From contig CAZNXJ010000001.1 in NCBI GenBank assembly GCA_964577115.1, positions 62,001-126,000 of the forward strand: a DNA stretch of 64,000 nt, written 5' to 3'. Positions 9,030 through 17,400 of the stretch are shown in pieces. Position 1 is the stretch's first letter; every line of letters begins with the position of its first letter. The DNA comes from CAZNXJ01 sp964577115 (lineage in GTDB: Bacteria; Planctomycetota; Planctomycetia; Pirellulales; Pirellulaceae). Position numbers and translations under genes: made by a program. A model generated the notes under the pieces. It was not told the DNA's origin. It searched no databases and saw only the letters and a program-made list of their open reading frames with translations.

Positions 9030-9725
9030 TCAATCGGCGCCAATTCGACGCAGGGCGCGTGCGAGTTCGTCGAGTGTGCGAGCGTGCATGCGGCTGGCCC
9101 AGGATTTACTGATCCCAAGCTGTTCAGCAGCTTCCGTCAGTGTCAGGCCTTCGAAGTAAATCGTGCGTATCAGCCTCCGCTGGTCGAGCGGCAGGGATTC
9201 GACCAATGCGTTCAGGCGAGCACTGATCTCGCGGACTTCGATCTCGTTAGGGGTTTCGCGCGCCGGGGCATCGAGGAGCCGGTTTGCCCCTTCGTCCTCG
9301 CCCTCGCGCTGGCTAGCCAGATAAACAATCGCCAGCCGCTCGGTAGCGCTCGCCAACCACGCCGCATCATCCGAAAGCGAGGCATCGGGATGCGACGGAT
9401 ATTGGCGATTCTGCTCTTCCAACGCCTCATTGGCCCGCTGGAGAAAGCGCAGCCGGCTTATGCGAGCGCGGCTCGTCCAGCTCATCTTCGACACGCCGTC
9501 ATAGATCGCTCCGCGGATGCGATAGTAGGCGAATGTCGTGAACTGCACGCCGCGCGACGGGTCAAATTCCCGCGCCGCCTCGGCCAATCCCACATGCCCA
9601 TACGCGATCAGATCATCGAGATCGACGCGCACCGGCAGATTGCGGTAGATCTTCGTGGCGAGCGAATAGACAAGCGCCTGTCCTTCCGCCATCCGCTCGT
9701 CGAGTGTTTTGTCGAGGCTGGTCAT
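9030..9725 (-). CDS. Sigma-70 family factor, FliA/sigma-28-like, inside the T6SS cluster
   Basis: The 231-residue protein has sigma region 2 at about residues 15-85 (LVYSLATKIYRNLPVRVDL, FDPSRGVQFTTFAYYRIRGA) and region 4 at about 175-228 (LPLDQRRLIRTIYFEGLTL, EAAEQLGISKSWASRMHAR). The RIRGAIYDG block after region 2.3 is typical of the FliA/WhiG/SigF group. It directs RNA polymerase to a dedicated promoter set. It overlaps the small gene before it by 4 nt (ATGA), so the two are translationally coupled. Its place between tssM-like and tssA suggests that it drives T6SS genes, but no matching promoter was identified; that link is inference. There is no flagellar gene in the window. Confidence 0.88.
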   Translation of the reverse strand: MTSLDKTLDERMAEGQALVYSLATKIYRNLPVRVDLDDLIAYGHVGLAEAAREFDPSRGVQFTTFAYYRIRGAIYDGVSKMSWTSRARISRLRFLQRANEALEEQNRQYPSHPDASLSDDAAWLASATERLAIVYLASQREGEDEGANRLLDAPARETPNEIEVREISARLNALVESLPLDQRRLIRTIYFEGLTLTEAAEQLGISKSWASRMHARTLDELARALRRIGAD

Positions 9726-10111
9726 TGAGTGGCCTCTTTCAACCGATCCCAGAGCCGACGCAGGCGCTCGGCGCTCGGCGGGTCTTCGAGCAGCAGTTCG
9801 GCGATTTGCGTGAGCATCTCGCGGCGCTGAGGATCCGACAACTGAAGGGCGGGCAGTCGAAACCGCAAGATGGCTTCGACAAGCTCCACGGCGACCGGCT
9901 CAAGTGTCAGAGGCTGGCCGTGATATTTGCGAGCCACATCGAGCAGCGCCGAGAGTTCCTGCGGGCCGACGGAGACGGCGGCCATGGTCTCCTGAAGGAC
10001 GCGATCGAGCAGTGCTTTATCGATCGAGTTCTTCGGGGAGAGTGGCTGCGCAGGCTGTTCCGGCCGCTGTGCATCCCCGGGCGCTGAGTCGAACTGCGGC
10101 ATGCCCATGTA
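9722..10111 (-). CDS. Small unknown protein coupled to the sigma factor
   Basis: The reading frame is open up to 10255, but the ATG at 10111 (protein start MGMPQFDSAPG) is preceded by GGGAGA about 9 nt upstream, while the extra 48 residues look like untranslated sequence. I therefore take the 129-residue form. The first 40 residues are Pro/Gln/Ala-rich and the rest is predicted helical (KALLDRVLQETMAAVSVG, LEPVAVELVEAILRFRLPAL). I do not recognise the family. The stop overlaps the sigma factor start by 4 nt. A protein fused in translation to an alternative sigma factor could be its anti-sigma or partner, but nothing in the sequence proves this. Confidence 0.6.
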   Translation of the reverse strand, partial: YMGMPQFDSAPGDAQRPEQPAQPLSPKNSIDKALLDRVLQETMAAVSVGPQELSALLDVARKYHGQPLTLEPVAVELVEAILRFRLPALQLSDPQRREMLTQIAELLLEDPPSAERLRRLWDRLKEATQ

Positions 10112-10326
10112 CCTATCTCCCGATTGCACGGCGTGATGCCGCAGTGACTGAGGTACCTCGCGTGACAACACGAGCGGTGGCCGCCCCTGGCCGGTGGCAG
10201 GAGCGAGGTGTATCGAGCGTCCCGCCGAGGGCACTCGAGACCGCTCGGCTGCCACATCCTGCGCCGCGCTCCGCGGCCAACACGCGTCTCGCGCAGCGCG
10301 GCGCCTTACAGCGCGCGTAGCATACT

Positions 10327-11964
10327 CTACTCAGAGCGCCACAGCCACAGGTACGCGGCAAATCCCCCGATCGCCATCAGCAGCAAACCGTCGACAAACA
10401 GCAGGATCTGCGTCAGCAGATGATACCGATCGTCTTCACGGATGGCCTCCTCGCCCCATTCCAGCTCTTCTTCCGACGTCATGAGCTTGTCGAAGACGCT
10501 TTTGACAAACGCCTGCTTGTCTTCCGTGGCGCCGATGGCGCCGAAATAGCAACCACCGAACAGCAACGGTTCAAGCCCGTTGACGTCGATCGCCCGATTA
10601 TCCGCGAAAGCGCCGACAAGGATGTTTTTCAGCCGCGTACGGAACTGGGTGCGAATCTTACAGAGCAGTGCGTACAGTTTCTTATTACCCGGCCGAGTGA
10701 GCCCGTCCTTTTCGCGGAACAGCAAATAGGCCCAATCTTCAAACGCCTTGCACGCATGCGCGCAAACCGCCTCGACCTGCTCGCCCGTCGGCTCGTTCCA
10801 GACATTGAAGCCTTTGCCAAAACGCTGCGCCTTGGCGCGTTCGGCCCCGACGCGCCGAACCAACTCGCGGAACCCGGCTTCCTCTTCCATGCCCGACATC
10901 AACGCCACCACCGGGCAGCGCATGCGTAGCGATTTACGCAGGGTTTCATGATCGCTGCGCGCCGCGCGGAGGATCTCGACGTCCGCGCCGGTTCGCTGAA
11001 TGATATCGAACGGCAGGACCGTCAGCACGCCGTTGGCCGGGCAGAGCGGCTGGCGAGCACGCTGGAGGAGCCGGCATACGTAGGCCAGCCGCTCGGTCAT
11101 CTCAATGGCTTCGGCGGGCGAGAGCACCGTGGGACTCGCCGCCGCCGGCGGTACCGAACCGGGGGAGCCGGCCATGATCGTCTGCGAGCCGATCATCATC
11201 GTGTGACTCAAGTGGCTCGGCCCGGATGGCGGGGGGCTCGGCGCACCCGCACGCGTCACCGCCGTCTCGCGCATGTCCGCCGACAGCGAAGCGGCGGTGA
11301 TCGTACCGCCGAGCGACCCGACTGACATCGACGCCGCGCTGACCGGGGGCGCGCTCGCACTTTCCTGCGCCAGCAGTTCGCCTTTCTGGCTGACTCGGCT
11401 CAAACACGACACTTCGCTGGCAACGATGAACACCGCGTCCTTATTGCCATACCACTGTAGGGGCGCGCGGCCGGCGGGGATGCCTTTGACGGACAGCGAG
11501 AGCTGCGAGGCGTCGAACAGCGCCTTCGCCTGGCGTTCGTCGCGAACCCCGATCACAAAGAACACCGGTACGTTGGTCAGTTCGATGTCATGCTGCGCGA
11601 GCGCCTTGAGCCCCTCGCGCCAGGCGTGATCAATATCGGGATAGCGGGAGACGTCACCTTCGAGCCACAGTTTGACAGCGCGGTGCACGATCAGCGGGAT
11701 GATGATCAGCAGCACGATGACACAGAACAGCGTCGGGAACAGCCACGCCCGCAGCGATGTGTATTGCTCGCGCGCGACGAAGTAGCTCGCCACGTAATAC
11801 ACAATTGTGATCAGCGTCAGCACGAGGCCGAGCACAACGGCGACGCGCGTCGGCAGCGACATCCCCATTACGCGGCGCGGCGCCGAAACGATGCGTACGG
11901 GCAACGCCACCAGCATGCGCAACGGCCATGTGACCACTTCGAGAATCTTGCGAAAAACATTCAT
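10327..11964 (-). CDS. TssM-like (IcmF) inner-membrane protein, cytoplasmic half only
   Basis: The 545-residue protein has two membrane segments at about residues 39-62 and 73-95, a cytoplasmic domain, and a third membrane segment in the last 30 residues (LLLMAIGGFAAYLWLW). This is the topology of the N-terminal half of TssM/IcmF, yet the protein stops right after the third segment and lacks the roughly 700-residue periplasmic part. Where TssM has a Walker A loop, this protein has VIGVRDERQAKALFD (137-151), without GxxxxGKT. The following WYGNKDAVFI segment aligns with the family's W-x-x-x-x-AV stretch, but the Walker B region reads VASEVS. A low-complexity Ala/Ser/Pro stretch lies at about 200-280. 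It sits directly after tssL, its usual partner. A fully unrelated protein is unlikely given topology and context. Confidence 0.75.
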   Translation of the reverse strand: MNVFRKILEVVTWPLRMLVALPVRIVSAPRRVMGMSLPTRVAVVLGLVLTLITIVYYVASYFVAREQYTSLRAWLFPTLFCVIVLLIIIPLIVHRAVKLWLEGDVSRYPDIDHAWREGLKALAQHDIELTNVPVFFVIGVRDERQAKALFDASQLSLSVKGIPAGRAPLQWYGNKDAVFIVASEVSCLSRVSQKGELLAQESASAPPVSAASMSVGSLGGTITAASLSADMRETAVTRAGAPSPPPSGPSHLSHTMMIGSQTIMAGSPGSVPPAAASPTVLSPAEAIEMTERLAYVCRLLQRARQPLCPANGVLTVLPFDIIQRTGADVEILRAARSDHETLRKSLRMRCPVVALMSGMEEEAGFRELVRRVGAERAKAQRFGKGFNVWNEPTGEQVEAVCAHACKAFEDWAYLLFREKDGLTRPGNKKLYALLCKIRTQFRTRLKNILVGAFADNRAIDVNGLEPLLFGGCYFGAIGATEDKQAFVKSVFDKLMTSEEELEWGEEAIREDDRYHLLTQILLFVDGLLLMAIGGFAAYLWLWRSE

Positions 11965-12001
11965 GACAATCGCCGTGGTTCGCGTGGTGGAACGTGGCCC
12001 A

Positions 12002-12640
12002 TTAACTGCTTACGTTGAACAAGATCATCACGATCAGGATGGCGGACAGCGAGATGCCTGCCAACCCCGCGCCGATCAGAAGGAACTTGCCTTCCAGCGG
12101 TGGCGCCCCCGTAGCGGGGCGAGGTGATTCGATGATCGGTGGCACGCCCTGCCCCAATTGAATGGCGAGCGCGACGCGTTTGGCCCAGGCCTCAAGCGTC
12201 GGCGGCAGGCGCAGTTGTTCGGCGAGGATCGCCGCCGACGGATCGCGGTAGATGCCGCGAAAGCCAAGCACAACGCAAACGTAGTAAACCTCGAGCGCGT
12301 CTTTCTTACTGAGCTCCGCCGCTTGCTCGGCCTTGTGATAGAACTCGGTAAACCGGTCGCGCGTATTAAAGACGTCGAATTCGAGCGACTTCTCTTCCCA
12401 CCAGCGCCGACCGTCCCAAGGCGCTTCGATCAGCAGCTCATCGATCCACGCAACCAGCGCGTACTTGGCCAGCTCCCATTCCTTCGTCTGGCCCAAACGA
12501 CTTTCCGCTTCATCCAGGCGCCCGCGAACCTGCACACGCACCTCTTCCGGATCCGGTGATTCGTTCGCGCTGATCCGATCGAGCAGCTCGACGATATAGA
12601 GGATCACCGGATCCACAGCTTCAGAAAATTTCGGAGTCAT
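12002..12640 (-). CDS. tssL: T6SS inner-membrane protein TssL (DotU/IcmH)
   Basis: The 212-residue protein carries the DotU domain (ELAKYALVAWIDELLIEAPW, then EVYYVCVVLGFRGIY) and a single C-terminal membrane segment at about 185-208 (LLIGAGLAGISLSAILIVM). TssL anchors in the inner membrane through this tail, binds TssM and recruits the TssK baseplate adaptor. There is no C-terminal peptidoglycan-binding OmpA-like extension. The gene starts 12 nt after the tssK stop and is followed 37 nt later by the tssM-like gene, consistent with one transcript for membrane-complex parts. Confidence 0.92.
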   Translation of the reverse strand: MTPKFSEAVDPVILYIVELLDRISANESPDPEEVRVQVRGRLDEAESRLGQTKEWELAKYALVAWIDELLIEAPWDGRRWWEEKSLEFDVFNTRDRFTEFYHKAEQAAELSKKDALEVYYVCVVLGFRGIYRDPSAAILAEQLRLPPTLEAWAKRVALAIQLGQGVPPIIESPRPATGAPPLEGKFLLIGAGLAGISLSAILIVMILFNVSS

Positions 12641-12652
12641 CAGGCGGCACCA

Positions 12653-14158
12653 TCAGGCTTTAGGAACGGCGAACAGAGCGAACTGAAGCGTGGCCAGCTT
12701 ACCTCGCCAATTCACAATGATGTCCTTGCTGCCCTGTAGATTATCCCGGTTGTGCAGCAGCTCGTCGCGGAAACGCATGGCCAGCGTCTGCGTGCCGAGC
12801 ACGTCCTGCCAGGCGGCCCCGTCGCGCGTCACCTGGTAGTAAATCCACTCATGGGCGGGCAGCGCGCGCGGCGGATGCGGCAGCGGCGTCAATCGCAGCC
12901 CTGGCACGCCGTGCTGGAACATCAGGTCCACCTGCCGGCTGCTGCCGATCTTCCAGTCCAGGCGCTGATCGCGCCCTTCGGACAGCAGCTCGCGGCATTC
13001 CATCTCCGTTACATTGCCCCGGTGGACACCCACGTACCAGTCCCACGCCGGATTTAACCATTTCGGCTCGATCGTGACCTGCATGCCTCGCCCGGTGCCG
13101 ATGAAGTACCGCTGCTCGTAGGCATAGTCGCGAACCGAGTACAACAGGTCGCTGATCCGCTTCTTGACCCACTTAAAAATCCGCGCCAGGTCGTCGTGGT
13201 CATAGGCGGGGATCTCGCCCGGATTGCGTTCCTTCGAAAAAATCGAAAGTGCCCCGACGATCCGGCACAGCTCGGTATAAACCACCAGCGGGTGGATCCC
13301 CTTGGCGAACGCCAGGCAGCGGAGCGAACCGTAGGCCTCGTTCAGCGTCATGAGCATCAGCAGCCGTTCGAGCTCGCCGGGCTCCTGGCTGGCCAGCGTA
13401 ATGCCGCGGCTGCGGACCTGCTCGGACAACACTTCGATCTTCTCGCCAATCATGTCGAAGATCGCCCGCACATAATCGCGGCTGAGGATCGGCCAGGCAT
13501 CGACGGCCAGCAGCGGCGGGATGTAGTCCTTGTCGAGCTGCGGTGCTGCTTCCTGGTCGCTTGCGCGTTTGATCTGCCCGATCGGCAGCAGCTCATAGCC
13601 GGCCAGGTTCTGCGTCGACAGGAGGACACGGACATTCAGCGCGCGAAACTCGACCGTCTTATCGTTGCCGCCGGCTACCTCGTCCTGGATATCGAGCTTC
13701 GTCTCGATGTAGCGCCGATCGGAGGTCTCCGCCGTGTCTTCATCGAGATCCACCTCCTCGTTTCGCTCGCCGCGCTGCACGTTCGCTCGGCCCAGCTTGA
13801 GCGTTGGCACCGCCAAGTAAACGCGCACGACCGTATCGTTCGCGAAGGCGTCCTGCAGACTGGCGAGCGCCCGGTTCAGCTCGCGTACCGCATCCTTCAG
13901 ATCGACGCGATCGGGCTCCTGACCGATGCCCATCGCGACCAGCGTGCCGTCCTTCAATCGCGCTTGGCAGGAAGAAACATCGACTTGATAATTGGCGATT
14001 GCCTCTTCGCTCAGTTCGATCGAACGGAGGCCATAGTTATAGTGGTGATCCCATTTCTCGGAGGTCTGGATCAGTTCGGTCCAATAACGCTCGGCCGCCT
14101 GGAAATGCTGCGGCCGCAAGAACATTCCCTCAGACCACTGAACGGGTAAATTCCGCAT
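12653..14158 (-). CDS. tssK: T6SS baseplate adaptor TssK
   Basis: TssK connects the cytoplasmic baseplate to TssL/TssM. The frame is open to 14233, but the family N-terminus is the motif PVQWSEGMFLRPQHFQ, which follows an internal ATG at 14158, so I take that start (501 residues; families are usually 440-510). Further TssK features are YGLRSIEL early on and QVTIEPKWLNPAWDWYVGV in the C-terminal third. The ribosome-binding site is weak. It is the first gene of the minus-strand T6SS block and is divergent from the large plus-strand gene at 14458, so a shared control region of about 300 nt lies between them. Confidence 0.93.
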   Translation of the reverse strand: MRNLPVQWSEGMFLRPQHFQAAERYWTELIQTSEKWDHHYNYGLRSIELSEEAIANYQVDVSSCQARLKDGTLVAMGIGQEPDRVDLKDAVRELNRALASLQDAFANDTVVRVYLAVPTLKLGRANVQRGERNEEVDLDEDTAETSDRRYIETKLDIQDEVAGGNDKTVEFRALNVRVLLSTQNLAGYELLPIGQIKRASDQEAAPQLDKDYIPPLLAVDAWPILSRDYVRAIFDMIGEKIEVLSEQVRSRGITLASQEPGELERLLMLMTLNEAYGSLRCLAFAKGIHPLVVYTELCRIVGALSIFSKERNPGEIPAYDHDDLARIFKWVKKRISDLLYSVRDYAYEQRYFIGTGRGMQVTIEPKWLNPAWDWYVGVHRGNVTEMECRELLSEGRDQRLDWKIGSSRQVDLMFQHGVPGLRLTPLPHPPRALPAHEWIYYQVTRDGAAWQDVLGTQTLAMRFRDELLHNRDNLQGSKDIIVNWRGKLATLQFALFAVPKA

Positions 14159-14457
14159 GGAAGCAAACTCGGAAAATTGTGTAGCTCGGCCGGACCGTGG
14201 TAAAAGATCGGCCATAAACAACGCGAAATCCAACCGACATCGCCAAAAGCGCGCATTCTACGCAATTGCTGTTCGCATGATCCAGGCTGCACAGCCGATG
14301 CTGTCCGCTGGTCTGGCGACGTCGCCGCCCCGGCACTCGCGCGAAACTGGCGTCAACGCCGCCTCCGGGGTAGGCTGTCAGCGCAGGTCGTCTTGCACCG
14401 CGATCGCTTGCCGCCCGTCGTAATAATTGTTCGGAACGTTTGCAGGAGTTCGATTCT
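14159..14457. promoter_or_regulatory. Divergent intergenic region, tssK versus pseudo-caspase gene
   Basis: This 299-nt stretch has no convincing gene. It must contain the promoters for tssK (leftward) and the 1565-residue protein (rightward), because both genes start here. The plus-strand gene has an AGGAG site at 14444-14448. I could not assign a confident -35/-10 pair or a sigma-28-type promoter on either strand. Confidence 0.5.
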
Positions 14458-17400
14458 ATGAGTGTTTCCTCATGGTCCACTCACCAGGGCAGGCGATCCT
14501 GGCGCGAGTCGCGTTCCGGCGGCAATACGAGCCGTGGCAAGAAGCTGTTCGCGCGATGGACGATCAGCGCGATCGCGCTGCTTCTGTGCATCGGTCTCGT
14601 CCTCCTGTTCTACTGGGGATGGCGTTCGCCGCCCACGACACATTTCGTCGATTTTCAAATCGAGTATGACCGCGGCATGGCGGCGCCGCGCCTCACATCG
14701 GCCAACGAACTAGCCGCACTCGTCGACTCCCTTCGCGAGCGCGCCTTTCGGCTCAAGGTGGCCGATTCAAGTGTCTGGAAGACACCGGGCGAGTCGGGAA
14801 GTACGAGTCAGCTCGCGACCAACTTCCAGCAGCTCGCCATCGAGAACGACGACACGCTCGTCTTCTTCGTCTCGGCCAATGGCGTCTCGATCGATGGAGA
14901 GCCATGCCTTTTAACGAGCGACTTCAATGTGGGGGGCGTGGACGGACCGACGGGATACTTCCCCTTTTCCGAGCTGCTCAAGGCACTGTCCGCCACCAAA
15001 GCCCGCCACAAACTTCTGCTACTCGACTGGGGCCGCATCCAATTCGATCCGCGGCTCGGCATTGCCTATAACGAGTTTCCCGAGCTAGCCGCCGAAGCCG
15101 TGCGCGAGCTGAATGACCCATCCCTGTGGGTTATTCTTTCCCATACGGACGCTGCACCTCCGACCATCTATATCGAACAACGGTCTCTCTTCGCCGCGTC
15201 GCTGTCCGAAGCCCTCGCGGGCGACGCCGATCGACCTCCGGCGGATCGTGACATCACGCTCCAGGAGCTCTTTCGTTATATCTACGCGCGCTACGACACA
15301 TGGTTCGGCCCCGGAGGCGCAGTATCGCACCCGGCCTTACTACGAGGGGGTGAAGGCTGGGTAAAATCGCTGGATGCCGCCAATTGGGCCATCGTGCACG
15401 TTCGTGATATTCCCCCCGTGGAACTTGGACCCGATGGCAAGCCCGTCGAGGATACGCAAGACGCCGTCGCGCGAAGCCGCATTGGCCATGCGGCACGAAG
15501 TTATCTCGGCGCACGGATCAATGCACAAACTCCGGTCAGCGAGGCCCGGACGCTCGCCAGCCGCACTCGGCGAGCCACCGAGAAGGCCAAGTTCTATTCG
15601 GGTGCCGACGTAGCGCAGAACGATGAAGCCACCGAGGACAGCGAAGAAGCAAGCGACGGTTCGAAGGCGAAGGACTCGGCGGCGAAAAGCGGTGCAGGCG
15701 AAGCAGCGAATGATTCCTCGCCGGAAGAGGCGCCCTCCGCGGACGGCCCGACGCTCGCTAGCACGCTGAGCGTCGCGGCAATCGATTTGGCCGAATTGAA
15801 TCCTGAGCTGACGGCGACGCTCGATAAACTTTACAAAGCCTGGCGCATACGCGATCGGCTCCAGGCGCGCGTCGAGCCGACCGGATGGTCCCCCGTCGAC
15901 TTCGCTCCACATTCCTGGCGGCAACTGAACGCCGATCTATTGGTTCTCGAACAACAACTGCTCAGCTCATCCGATCCCTCGGAACTGAATGCGGATCTGG
16001 ATTCGATCGTTTCCGACTTGCAACGGATCGAAGCGGCGCTGCGCGGCGAGCTGCGCGGGATGGATCGGCGGGAGATTGTTGCGCAGTGGAATCGATTCCG
16101 AGGCAGCTCGGCTTACGCGAGCTTCGCGCCTGAGGACGACGAGTTGGCGAAGGCCGCTCTGGCACTGCGCGGAGCGCACGCGGCGCTGTTCGAAGCGCCG
16201 TGGATGATCCAGTGGCTCGCTTCCGCCGCCGCCAGCACCAACAGCCTTCCGCATTACTCGTCGGTTCGCGCATTGATCGAGCAGGCTAGTCAATTGAAGC
16301 GCCGTTACGACGAGCTGGCAGGCACGCCGCTCGTGCCCGAGTCGGCGAGCATGCTGCGCGAGTCATGGAGCGAACTGATTAGCCGGCGGGCGGAAGTCGG
16401 ACAGCTGATCACGGACGAGATCCAGCAGGCACTCCCCGAGGCGCCGGACCCACGCAAACGTACGCGCTACGAACGGGACATGGCCGTGTTGCTCAGCACG
16501 CCGCTGCTTACGGCCGAGCAGCGTCTCCCGCTGCTCGTCTCGCTCATGGTGCCGCGCGGCGAGTACCCGGAGATCGACGAGTCCTGGCCGGACGTCTCTC
16601 CGAAGCCGCCCCAATTCGCCGCGCGACTTGATATCGCTCGCCGGCTCGCGGCGCTCGCCATCACGCTGGATGCGAGCTTCGGCAATACGGAGATCGCGTC
16701 GCTGGAAATGACCGAGCCGATTGATCTCCGTAAGGTCGGCAGCGCCCTGCGCACCCACGACGTGGCGCTAGGCAAAGAGGAACGCTACGAAGCGCGTCTA
16801 CTCGCCGATCCTCGCGAGGTTCCTCGAGGGGAAGTTGCCGCCCACTTCAATCTACTTCCACCTGTCAAAACGCCCACCCTGCAAGCCGAGGTTACGTCGG
16901 TCGAGCCGCTGGTGATGAACGAATGGGCCAAGGTCGCCTTGCGCGTTCATGCGGGTGGTGAACCGCTCGGTCCGATCGCCGGGACGATTCGCTTCGATCC
17001 CGAGCAGATCGAGGTTGGCGAGTCCGCCGGCAGCGGCATTCGGTCGATCACGCCCAACGAACGCCTGCCGATCGGTGATGCGCAGTCCGCGAGTTCATCG
17101 ACCGAGCTCATTTGGGAGGTCTTTGTGCGCCCCCATGCGCAGGCCACGGCCAATGCGCGGGAAGCGCAGCTGAGCATCCACTTCATTTCGAGCGGCATGG
17201 CGGCGATCCCTGCCGACATCCCCTTGCCGCTGCCCGTCCCCCCGTCGCGCATTCGTCTCGAGGTGCGACGCGAAGGCGCCGGGCCCGAAGACCAGCTGGC
17301 CGAGGGCATCAGCCTGCGCCCGTTCCCGAATCGCACGACCGGCTTCCAGTTTTATCTCGTGAATCCCTCGCTACACGCGCGCAAGGTGCAAGTCGATCTC

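Noticed and set aside
13196..14149. A 317-residue plus-strand open frame within tssK.
   Set aside because: It is antisense to the conserved TssK sequence.
14444..14462. A tRNA T-loop-like string (GTTCGATTC) near 14450.
   Set aside because: The flanking bases do not form the 5-bp T-stem or an acceptor stem; it is the leader of the pseudo-caspase gene.
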